64,000 nucleotides of DNA from Craterostigma plantagineum (taxonomy: Eukaryota; Streptophyta; Magnoliopsida; Lamiales; Linderniaceae): positions 18,990,001 to 19,054,000 of the forward strand of contig JAPQWV010000018.1 of assembly GCA_027422505.1 (NCBI GenBank), given 5' to 3'. Under the pieces are notes generated by a model. That model saw only the letters and a program-made list of their open reading frames with translations, did no database searches and was not told the origin of the DNA. Shown here piece by piece: positions 10,787-21,259 of this stretch; position 1 is the stretch's first letter; every line of letters starts with the position of its first letter. The position numbers were made by a program, and so were the translations under genes.

Positions 10787-13700
10787 CTACTTGCGCTTGT
10801 ACCTGAAAAGAAAAACGAGCCAATCATAAGGAAAATGCATAAAGTGGATCAAATCAAACAGCAAAATCATTGGAGAAGATGGTACCGTGATTTGCTCTTG
10901 AAGGAAGACTTCCTCTTCCCACCACCATTTCCACCACCGCCCTTGAGCGTCCTTTTCTGCCTTTTTTCGCTCATATCGTCGTGGAATATCTCCTTCATCT
11001 CTTCGGTTCTTGACTTCGATGGATGCTTCGACTTCTTAACCGTTTTCTTAACAATCTTGCCAGCGTCGACGGCCCTTTTCGCAGCCTTGACTGCTTTCGC
11101 CCGACGATAAGCTACATCGACGAGCGAAATTCCCTTGTTGTCGCTGTTCTTCGTTTGGCTCTGTTTCTAATCAAAATGCAAGAATTTGCAGAATGTTACT
11201 AGAAGATGCATAAGAAGCTCTTTGTGCGTATCGATTGGAGGGACATTACATACCTTTACTTCATTTTCTTCCTCTAACATCTCTCTAGCGGCTTCCATTT
11301 TCCTTCTCTTCTTCCTAGGCAAATTTTTCTGTACAAAAGGCGTCGGATATGATTATGAACCAATTCAACTAGAGTTGCGAATAAAGAGCATCGTGTAAAC
11401 TACCTCGAGCTCTCGCTTTCTCTTTTCCTTCATCTTCAGCTTCTCTGCTTCTTCGGCACTTATCATCTCACGACCAGAACCATTTTGTTTCCCTAGAGCT
11501 TCCTAGTATGTCCCGCAGGTAACATAAGAGTCAGTTTCAGACATCATTTTTCATAATGCATTCGACGTGTTTTGCTCGTACAAGCCTTAATTTGGTCTTA
11601 GCTTGCCTACCACTTGGGTATAATCCAAGTCCAGCCAACAATTAACATGTGCCATAGTAATCCATGTGTAATGATGTTTATCGGTGTTTAAACATGGATG
11701 TGCCAAGTGTCAAGTTTCGGTTGGGAGTTGGTTATACCCAAGTGGGTAGATAAGTGAAAACCCCTTTATGAGTATCCAAATGACAAAGGGATTTGAAGGT
11801 AACATTCATATTATTTTAGATGTATATGTGAGAGTGAGACTAACTGCTACATAAATCAATTTTGCAAACAATGAATGTGGGTTGGTATTTGGGCGATTTA
11901 TGGGCTTGGGAACTCAATGCAACACAAAAATCATTATAACAAATGGTTACCTTTGCTGCTTTAGCTACAAGCTTCTTCTCCTTCTCCGTAACAAACCAAG
12001 TTCTCTTAGGGCGTGAATAAATTTCATCCCTATGTGCAATCATGTTTTCTGCCTGCATTGTCATGTAAAAAGAAATTATGCATATTGCAACAGATACAAG
12101 GGGAATGAAGATGGTTTTACTCAAGCACAAAAGTAAGTGGAAATGTCAAGAACCTTTGCTGCTTCCATTTCGGCTTTTCGTAGTTCCATTTCTTCCCTGC
12201 AATGACCCAAGATGTGAGTAATGGTCTGAACCACATAATTGTGTCTAAAAGATTGGACGCTATTAATCACTCACCGCTCTTCTTGAAGAATTATAGTGAC
12301 TTGATCTTCCATTTGCTCGATCATTTGGGACCATTTCTTTATTGATTGCTCAGCTACAATTCTGCTCTTCAGCCTAGAACCCGCTCTCTTAACCTGATTG
12401 TAATTCATTCAGCGCCAGGCGTAAGATAATATTAGAAGAAGAATTTAAGGTTATCTCTACAAATATCCAGATATGGACAAATCTTGGATGCAAAGCAGAA
12501 GACACGTGATGTGGCGCATGGTATATAGAAGAACAAGGCAACTTTCTAACATTAGGTAAAAACACCTTTGTCGATCCGACATGCTAAAAAGGGAAAGAGA
12601 AAATATAGAATACAATATACAATTCTGACCAAGGATGCTTACAATGGCTTTCAGAAGAGACCGATCATTATCAGTGACAAAGGTAACTGCATATCCCTCG
12701 CGCCCAGCTCTGGCTGTCCGCCCTACTCGATGGACATAACTGCAGGGCATGAAATAGAAAATCTAAATTTAAAAAGATTCGTGATATATCAAAAACACTG
12801 GTACTTGGAACACAAAAATTTAAAGACCAAGAGAAATGACCGGAATCGTCAATTCTAAACCGAAAGGCAACTGCCAGTAGTTACCTGGTAAGATCTCGTG
12901 GACATGCAAAATTGATAACGGTCTTAACCCCAATTATGTCAAGACCCTATTATAACATATTCGAAATGGAATTAGTTACAGTAGAGCCTTTTCAAAGTTA
13001 ACCAACACAAACAGCAAATTCCTATTCTTACACGAGCAGCAACATCGGTTGCAATCAGGAAGTCCACTTCCTGCTTCCTGAAAAGCTCCAAAGCCTAATG
13101 AGAAAACCATAACCAAATACTAATTATCATAAGAAAGATCCATGAATAATGTAAATAGCAGCTAATGGGAGGGCGTTACATCTAGCCGCTGGGCCTGGGT
13201 GAGGTCTCCATGAAGTTCAGCTGCTTTGAAGCCAGCCAATCCAAACAGAATTTTCAATCTATGTGCGGCCTTCTTCGTCCCACTAACAGTAGAATGTAAG
13301 TTTGATCAGCAAATATCTTCTAAGCAGGTTATAGAAAAACTTGAAGCGTCAATAGTTTATGCATGTATCGCAATCAGACTATTAACGTAGTACTAGATGA
13401 AAGTGCCACAGCAAGAAAAGTCAAGTCTAAAGGTCAAAATGGGAAATTCCAATTGAGTGAGTGTTAAACCTGAATATAATCACATTAGCGGTAAAGCTTT
13501 TGGAGCATAATGCAAGAAGGACCGCCTCTTGGTTGCCTTCACGAATTCGACGGATACGCACCACCCTGTGAAAATTATCAAGGTAATTATAATCGAGCAA
13601 CGCGTAATGTGATTATTCAGAGATACGATATAGCTAATTACTTTTGCTGGACTTAGCAACGAAAATTAAAGCAATTTAACAGGAGAAGACAAAAATATTA

Positions 13701-15949
13701 CTCTTCAGTTAATGTTGATGGTCGCTTTGTTGATGGATCAGCTGATAGACGCAATGGCTTATTTAAAGAAAGTTTTATTAGCTCATTAACTTCTTCAGTC
13801 ATGGTTGCTGAAAACAACATTGTCTGCCTCCTTTTGGGGCACATCTTAACCTGGATTCCAATATCAACTACCTCAGAAATAAAGTTCAAAAAGCCCTACA
13901 GTTTTCATTAAATCTATTTTGCAGAGCGATGATTATAAAAGTAGTGGAAGGAAAGCAAGGAATTTATCTAGAAACAAAGAGGAAAATTGGATCGTCAAAT
14001 GATTACTATCCTAAGTGAAAAAACATAAAAATTCATTGCTCTTCGTCAAGACACTGACACGATCACATTGTTTATGGTATGCTTTTACTCAAGATAGATG
14101 AAAGCGAACTAACAGTTTTGAGGTCATTTTCTCCCATTAAAAGCAGAGAAGATTAGATTTGTAGAATACCAGTTCCTGAATTTCCGCATTGAATCCAAGC
14201 TCAAGAAGACGGTCAGCTTCATCAAGTATCAGAACTGCGAGCTCGTCCAGGTGTACAGAAATGGAGTTGCGCAGATGATCTATCATACGCCCTGGAGTTG
14301 CAACAACTATATCAGGAAGCGATCTCAGGGCAGCCTCTTGAGCCTGATATAATCTTTTAAGTCAGTAGTGGAAAAGGTTCAAATACAATTCAGGAAAACC
14401 GAACAGCATCCAGAACAACTGTATTCAAACAAACAAGAATATGAATGTAAGAAAACCTTTGTAGGAAGACCACCAACAACCAAGCAACTTCTGATATCTG
14501 TTACAAACTGAGCAAGCTTTCCGATCATACTGTGAACCCTGAAACGGTAAATTTTATAATCCACCAAGGGATGTAATATAAGTAAAAGATTGCGTAGAAA
14601 AAATATTTCAAACAGCAGAAGGCACCAACAAAAATAAAGGTTGCACTAAATGCTAGGTATAGCTCGCATGGATCCGTAAGAATATTGAGGCTCTACTTGC
14701 GTTCTAGCATGATACACCACCAAAAATATATGTTCTAGTTTCATACCAGAGATCACAGAGTGAATGATAGTCCTAAATACATCATTTACTACTAAATGTC
14801 AATGCAAATCTTACTGGACTGCCAGTTCCCTTGTTGGAGTAAGAATTAGAACCCTGATTGCTGGCCTATTCTTCGGTCGATACAGCAGCCTCTCCAAAGT
14901 TGGTAAAGCAAATGCAGCTGTCTGTACGACACACGAATCTTGTTTCATCAATCCTCATTAACATTACTAAGACGCACGAATATACACCAGTTAGAAAAAG
15001 AACATGAGGAAAAGAGAACCTTTCCAGAACCAGTTATAGCACTCCCACATATGTCACGCCCAGTCATTGCCAACGGTATGCAAGCAGCCTATGAAATAAT
15101 GTGAAAAAGCAAATAACTTTCTCCTTATACTGCTTAATTAATCTGCATGCCCAAGCTTTAATATGAAAATTATTAGAGGTTGGTTGTTCACAAAAAAGTT
15201 GTGGATTACTCTTCAGTTTAAGTTCTGTTGTCACTAAACCATTATAACTTGAAAGTTCACAAAATAAACATGGCCATAATAAGCAAATGCACCTGAATTG
15301 GTGTCGGCTTAGCATATCCCAAAGCTTCACAAGCCCTAAGCAACGGCCTCGAGAGATGCAACTCCAAAAACGAGTTTGAATGGAACGATACACCTTCCAC
15401 AGGAGCAAAGAACGGCTTCTTTACATCATTCCCGCTAGTATTCGGCAAGTCATCATCCTCAGCCTCGGGTCTATAATCCTCCTGCACTCACAATAAACCA
15501 TTCATCAAATCCCCAACGTATATCAAATCATTAGCGTCCACAAAGTGAAGAGTAATTACTTGTTTATGTGGCTCTGATTCTGAATCAGAGTCTCCGTCAG
15601 AGCCGTTATCGCGAATTTCATTATTACTACCGATGGAGTCCAGCTTGAGATTCTGACGAGCTCTGGAGATCTTCTGGTCGATTGAAGTCGTGCTACGGCG
15701 AGAATGCTCGTCGGCAACGGATTCCGAGTAGGACGAAAAGTCCCATGGAGATTGTGTTTTCTTCTTCTTCTTCTTCGGCACCTCGACTTCCTCCTCCTCC
15801 ACCACCTCCTCATCCTCATCTTCTTCGTCGCCGACGTCGTTGCGTTCTACTTTTTCTCCTACCTCAACTTCTTCATCGCTTTCTTCTTCTACAGCTGAAT
15901 CGAGCTCAACTTCTTCGTCGCTCGGTGGTTCGAACAAGAATTTAGCCAT
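10787..15949 (-). CDS. RH28: DEAD-box ATP-dependent RNA helicase 28 (RH28), intact
   Basis: Nucleolar-type DEAD-box helicase expected in large-subunit ribosome biogenesis (yeast Drs1/human DDX27 family). Nineteen exons: 15560-15949, 15293-15481, 15020-15088, 14815-14921, 14457-14538, 14170-14343, 13702-13850, 13470-13565, 13180-13282, 13032-13094, 12885-12946, 12643-12739, 12275-12393, 12154-12196, 11951-12052, 11404-11502, 11254-11328, 10886-11160, 10787-10802. They join in frame to 2310 nt, 769 aa (Arabidopsis RH28 about 789, from memory). The N-terminus is very acidic. Helicase motifs seen: KPTPIQ (Q), GSGK (I), PTRELA (Ia), TPGR (Ib), DEAD (320-323), SAT (351-353), ARGLD (V), HRVGRTAR (VI, about 498-505). 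The C-terminus is Lys/Arg-rich and ends in a 16-nt last exon. The 5' seven exons are duplicated downstream as a pseudogene. Confidence 0.95.
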
Positions 15950-16214
15950 TGCTGCAAACTACAATTACAGCGACGATGTTTTTGTTTTTCGGTTTTGTTT
16001 GGTGGCACTGGCAGGGTTTAGCTTAACCTCAGCTCAGCCGAGGGAATTGAACGACGCTGTTTCCTTATTGGGCTTCACGTAGGGCTTTGATATTGGGCTT
16101 GTGGCCCAATAAGGTGTCCGTCTTTCCCATTGAACTATAATGTTGGCCTAATAAGATGGGCTTTTGAACTATAACGTCGGCCTAACCCATAAGGCAAACT
16201 TTTGTCCACTACCT
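15950..16214 (-). promoter_or_regulatory. RH28 promoter / upstream region (copy A)
   Basis: Upstream of the RH28 start. Rich in GGGCTT, TGGCCCA and related site II-like motifs (about 16070-16195), consistent with growth-regulated ribosome-biogenesis genes. Closely matched by 20644-20900 upstream of the pseudogene copy. Confidence 0.5.
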
Positions 16215-17232
16215 ATCACCCACGCTGCCGCTTTACTCGAATTGATAATTTCGAGCCACTGAATTGACTTTACGAAAAATACCAAACAACATAGGAATAA
16301 TTCAAAAAACCCCTCGCTGTGAACGTTGGGAAGTGTAGAATTATTCTGGAAAATTTGGTGTTGATCGAAAACCATTTCGGTCACCAAATAATCGGAAAAC
16401 AACTGGTTGTCGCTTTGTTCGATTAGTTTGGAACTAAATTATTACTTCAAATAAATCTGAAAGAAATTCGAATTTTGATAATTGGAATTAACCGCGGTCT
16501 CCCGAGGCTTAAGGTAGTATCGCAGGCCCTCGGGAGAAGCCGAAGGGCGTAAGGTCGAATTTATATATTAAAAATCAAAAATTCGTCACCCTACACCGCT
16601 CGGTTCAAATCGCTTCCGCTATTGCCACGTTGCGCTGTTCGGGGGCCCGCGTCGATGAATCGGGCTCACCACAATAGTGGTATCAGAGCTTGATAGAAGA
16701 CAGGGCATTCAATCCCTTTACTCACTTAGTATTCCTTCGGAAATACTTAAGTGACTCATAGCATATTGGAAATTAAGCACGAGCACGTAAATGCGTTAAA
16801 TAAATTTCTAACCCTGGAAAAGCAATTTAAATTGACAGATATGCGGGATATTTTCTAAACTGGTCATATTACACGGGTCGCTAAACGACCGGGGTCTTCG
16901 ATCTTCAAACGTCGACTTATCATTACGATGGTTGTCGAACCCTCCAATCTTGTCTTGCGTCGATCGGCCGTCATTTTATCTAATGTATCTAATAAAGTGA
17001 TAAAATACAACACGGGGGAATTATTTCCCGAACAACCCATAATCCATGTACATACCGGGGCGGCAAACGGCCCTTAAACAAATAACCATGTAGAACCTAG
17101 GCCCACGTAAATGACCCACATAAACATGCAACAAAGAATTTTGACGCCGGGTGCCCGACCGACGTCACGAGCGATGATAGTCTCCAAACTACATCGACCG
17201 TTCGTTCGCCACATCGACTTTCGAGGCAATAA
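16215..17232. mobile_element. LTR-retrotransposon-derived fragment
   Basis: Absent from the equivalent position in duplication copy B. It contains TGGTATCAGAGC at 16678-16689, the primer-binding site complementary to initiator tRNA-Met, preceded 4 bp upstream by a CA that could end an LTR (about 16673). About 180 bp upstream lies a 10-bp perfect hairpin arm pair (16498-16507 and 16528-16537). No gag/pol reading frame and no clear second LTR were found, so it is a decayed or non-autonomous remnant. Outer boundaries are approximate and come from loss of similarity with copy B. Confidence 0.6.
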
Positions 17233-17311
17233 GTATTACGGGAACTCTGTGAAGCCCTACTCTTGCCCGCATGTGATTAGCCCCGCCATTTTACAGATTA
17301 CTTACCATTTT

Positions 17312-18277
17312 GGGTAAATTTCTTATCAGGCCCACTAGAGTGCTAAACTTCCTGTCCAGCTCAGTACCCCTAGAAAAAATTCTTCATGTTCAGTACCCTG
17401 CACAAGTTGCGTTTTTAATACTCCGAAATAGTGAACGGACGAGAATACCCTTTTTGAAATTAAATTGGACATCATACCAACTGTTTTGATTATTATACCA
17501 ATTGTTATTCTAATTATACCAACTTACTAACGTTAAATTGGAAATTATACCAATAGAATTGAACCTTAATAACAGATGATATAATATCTACAATTTCTGG
17601 TATAATAACAAAATTAGTTGGTATAATCTCAAATTTAATTAAAATAACTTTATTTATTGTTATAATAACGAAGATAGATGGTATAATAACGAAAATGGAT
17701 GGTATAATTTCCACAATTTCTGATATAATTGCAAAAATTGGTTGACCTATTATTCAATTTCGCTGTATAAAATTTAAATAATAATATTGTATAATAACGA
17801 AAATAGATGGTTCCTCAACTGGTATAATAGCAAAATCAATTGGTATAATGCATAATTTTTTGGTATAAAATTATAAGACCTTTATTTATTTGTATAACTA
17901 CGAAAACAAATGATATAATTTCTATAATTTTTGGTATAATATCATAATCAGTTGCTATAATGTCCAACTTCATTGTATACAATTCGAATCTCATTTATTA
18001 TTGGTATAACATTGGAAAAGTTGGTATAATTTCTACAAATTTCTAGTATAATTTCAATTTTATTGGTATAATAACAAGTTTTGTTGGTATAATTCATGTG
18101 AAATAATTCATTCAATTCTTTTGGAATATGTGAGACATGCGTATTTTCGTCTTTCAACTGAAAAAACCTTTTTAGGTACTTAACAGGAAGAAATTTTCAA
18201 ATAGATAATTATAAGAAATTCGAGGAGTATTTAAGAGGAATTTTAAAACTCAAGTGGGCCTAATAAGTAATTTACCC
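17312..18277. mobile_element. Mutator-like MITE (966 bp) with 9-bp target duplication
   Basis: Bounded by identical 9-bp duplications TACCATTTT (17303-17311 and 18278-18286). Terminal inverted repeats of 25 bp match at 23 positions: they start GGGTAAATT and end AGGCCCACT. Copy B of the segmental duplication has the uninterrupted empty site TTACCATTTTCTTCTCC near 21031-21047. The interior is non-coding, extremely AT-rich and made of many degenerate units containing GGTATAAT, mostly on the + strand with a few inverted near the left end. A 9-bp duplication is the Mutator-superfamily hallmark. Confidence 0.9.
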
Positions 18278-18286
18278 TACCATTTT

Positions 18287-18400
18287 CTTCTCCACGTCTA
18301 GCTTCCTAGCTACATCCAATCAAATGACGCCACGACTTGACTCTAAAACCTCGCTGCATAATATTATAAGCTCGTCACTTCACTCTCTTGAGTTCTTCAC
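18287..18400 (+). promoter_or_regulatory. orphan GRP94 promoter/5' end copy with ERSE
   Basis: A partial copy of the GRP94 promoter at 21040-21220. It keeps a perfect ER-stress response element, CCAAT-N9-CCACG, at 18316-18334, the TATA-like GCATAATATTATAAGC, and the start of the 5' UTR. It lacks the GRP94 ATG and is fused at about 18401-18411 to RH28 exon 7. If active it would transcribe antisense through the RH28 pseudogene. Confidence 0.75.
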
Positions 18401-18410
18401 CTCGATCAAA

Positions 18411-20643
18411 TTGATGGTCGCTTTGTTGATGGATCAGCGATAGACGCAATGGCTTATTTAAAGAAAGTTTTATAAGCTCATTGACTTCCTCAGTCATGGT
18501 TGCTGAAAACAACATTGTCTGCCTCCTTTTGGGACACATCTTAACCTGGATTCCAACATCAACTACCTCAGAAATAAAGTTCAGAAGAAGCACTACAGTT
18601 TTCATTAAATCTATTTTGGGGAGCCATGATTATAAGAATAGTGGAAGGAAAGCAAGGAATGTCTAGAAACAAAGAGGAAAATCGGATCGTCAAATGATTT
18701 CTATCATAAGCGTAAAAAACATGAAAATTCGTTGTTATTCGTCAAGACACAATCACATTGTTTAAGGTATGCTTTTACACAAGATAGCTGAAAGTGAACT
18801 AACAGTTTTGAGGTCATTTTCTCCCATTAAAAGCAGAAAAGATTAGATTTGTAGAATACCAGTTCCTGGACTTCCGCACTGAATCCAAGCTCATGAAGAC
18901 GGTCAGCTTCATCAAGTATTAGAACTGCGAGCTCGTCCAGGTGTACAGAAATGGAGTTGCGCAGATGACCTATCATACGGCCTGGAGTCGCAACAACTAT
19001 ATCTGGAAGTGATCTCAAGGCAGCCTCTTGAGCCTGATATAATCTTTTAAGTCAGTAGTGGAAAAGGTTCGAATACAATTCAGGAAAACCGAACCACATC
19101 CAGAACAACAGTATTCAAACAAACAAGAATATGAATGTAAGAAAACCTTTGTAGGAAGACCACCAAAAAACCAAGCAACTTCTGATCTCTGTTACAAACT
19201 GAGCAAGCTTTCCGATCATACTGTGAACCCTGAAACGGTAAATTATAATCCACAAAGGGATGTAATCTAAGTCAAAGAAGGCGGAGGAAAAATATTTCAA
19301 ACAGCAGAAGGCACCAACAAAAATTAAGGTTGCAATGCTAGGTATAGCTTGCATGGATCCAGAAGAAAATTGAGGCTCTACTTGTGTTATATCATGATAT
19401 ACCACTAAAAAATACATGTTACTAGTTTCATACCAGTGATCACAGAATGAATGATAGTCCTAAATACATCATTTACTACTAAATGTCAATGCAAATCTTA
19501 CTGGACTGCCAGTACCCTTGTTGGAGTAAGAATTAGAACCCTGATTGCTGGCCTATTCTTTGGTCGATACAGCAGCCTCTCCAAAGTTGGTAAAGCAAAT
19601 GCGGCTGTCTGTACGACATACGAACATTGTTTCATCAATCCTCATTAACATTACTAAGATGCACGAAAATACACCGAGTTAGAAAAGAACATAGGAAAAG
19701 AGAAGTAGGTAAACCTTTCCAGAACCAGTTATAGCACTCCCACATATATCACGTCCAATCATTGCCAGCGGTATGCAAGCAGCCTATAAAATACTGTGAA
19801 AGGCACGTAACTTTCTCCTTATACTGCTTAATTAATATGCATGCCGAAACTTTAACATGAAAATTACTAGATGTTGGTTGTTCACAAAGAAGTCGTGGAT
19901 TACTCTTCAGTTTAAGTTCTGTTGTCACTAAACCATTATAACTTGAAAGTTCACAAAATAAACATGGCCATAATAAGCAAATGCACCTGAATTGGTGTCG
20001 GCTTAGCATATCCCAAAGCTTCACAAGCCCTAAGCAACGGCCTCGAGAGATGCAACTCCAAAAACGAGTTTGAATGGAACGATACACCTTCCACAGGAGC
20101 AAAGAACGGCTTCTTTACATCATTCCCGCTAGTATTTGGCAAGTCATCATCCTCAGCCTCGGGTCTATAATCCTCCTGCACTCACAATAAACCGTTCATC
20201 AAATCCCCAACGTATATCAAATCATTAGCGTCCACAAAGGAAACAGTAATTACTTGTTTATGTGGCTCTGATTCTGAATCAGAGTCTCCATCAGAGCCGT
20301 TGTCGCGATTTTCATTATTACTACCGATGGAGCCCAGCTTGAGATTCTGACGAGCTCTGGAGATCTTCTGGTCGATTGAAGTCGTGCTACGGCGAGAATG
20401 CTCGTCGGAAACGGATTCCGAGTAGGACGAAAAGTCCCATGGAGATTGTGTTTTCTTCTTCTTCTTCTTCGGCACCTCGACTTCCTCCTCCTCCACCACC
20501 TCCTCATCCTCATCTTCTTCGTCGCCGACGTCGTTGCGTTCTACTTTTTCTCCTACCTCAACTTCTTCATCGCTTTCTTCTTCTAAAGCTGAATCGAGCT
20601 CAACTTCTTCGTCGCTCGGTGGTTCGAACAAGAATTTAGCCAT
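18411..20643 (-). pseudogene. truncated RH28 pseudogene (exons 1-7 only)
   Basis: Exon 1 (20254-20643) and exon 2 (19987-20175) remain open and almost identical to RH28. Damage follows: PTRELA is PTRVLA in exon 4; exon 5 has a 1-bp gain near 19170 (CCACCAAAAAACC versus CCACCAACAACC) that shifts frame; exon 7 has a 1-bp loss just after the LRLS codons. The copy ends inside exon 7 at the duplication junction, so helicase domain 2 (motifs IV-VI) and the basic tail are missing. DEAD and SAT motifs are still readable. It keeps its own upstream promoter copy and could still be transcribed, but cannot encode a helicase. Confidence 0.92.
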
Positions 20644-21220
20644 TGCTGCAAACTACAACAATTACGGCCACGAGGTTTTTGTTTTTCGGTTTTGTTTGGT
20701 GGCAGGGTTTAGCTAGCTTAACCTCACTAGGAGGCAATCGAACGAGCCGTTTCAGTATTGGGCTTCAAGTAGGGCTTTAATATTGGGCTTGTGGGCCACA
20801 AAGGAGTCCGTCTCTCCCATTCTTGAACTATAATGTTGGCCTAACAAAATGGGCTTTTGAGCTATAACGTCGGCCTAACCCATAAGGCAAACTTTGGTCC
20901 GATACTTATGACCCAATCAACACCACTCACGTGTAAGTAGTCATATCTTGAACCAAAATAAGAATTACGGCAACTCTGTGGAGGCCTGCTCTTGCCCGCA
21001 TGTGATTAGCCCTGCCATTTTCCAGAAACCTTACCATTTTCTTCTCCACGTCTTGCTTTCCAGCTACATCCAATCAAGTGACGCCACGTCATAAAACTCG
21101 CCAAGCTGGCACGGAGCAACCAATCAAAATACCCGAACTCATGTCACTCCACGACTTGACTCTACTACCTCGCTGCATAATATTTTAAGCTCCTCACTTC
21201 ACTCTCTTGAGTTCTTCACT
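18411..21220. repeat. tandem segmental duplication, copy B
   Basis: Second copy of the RH28-5'/GRP94-promoter segment. Left edge TTGATGGTCG (18411) corresponds to 13715 in copy A; right edge AGTTCTTCAC (21211-21220) corresponds to 18391-18400. It carries the RH28 pseudogene and the functional GRP94 promoter. By eye most exonic positions are identical between copies, so the event looks moderately recent. Confidence 0.88.
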
Positions 21221-21259
21221 TGAGAACAAAAGATAGTTCAAGGCTGCTGAATTGCGACA
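20644..21259. promoter_or_regulatory. GRP94 promoter with ERSE (and RH28-pseudogene upstream copy)
   Basis: The left part repeats the RH28 upstream region with GGGCTT/GGCCCA-type motifs. Nearer GRP94, 21070-21088 reads CCAAT, nine bases, CCACG, a canonical ERSE; its CCACGTCA is also the complement of a TGACGTGG bZIP28/bZIP60-type site. A TATA-like GCATAATATTTTAAGC lies about 85 bp before the ATG. This fits induction by unfolded protein stress. Confidence 0.75.

Larger units (their letters stand above)
13715..18400. repeat. tandem segmental duplication, copy A
   Basis: Covers RH28 exon 7 through exon 1, the RH28/GRP94 intergenic promoter, and GRP94 5' sequence ending in GAGTTCTTCAC (18390-18400). 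It aligns by eye to copy B (18411-21220). Copy A is interrupted by about 1 kb of LTR-retrotransposon-like sequence (about 16215-17230) and by the MULE MITE at 17312-18277. Without those, both copies are about 2.7-2.8 kb. The right end abuts the left end of copy B, as expected for a direct tandem duplication. Confidence 0.88.

Noticed and set aside
16498..16537. TCTCCCGAGG hairpin as a transcription terminator
   Set aside because: No bacterial context; more likely a secondary structure inside an LTR/leader of a retroelement.
17312..18277. Many TATAAT boxes resembling bacterial -10 promoters
   Set aside because: They are the repeat unit of a plant MITE in nuclear DNA; the resemblance is compositional.
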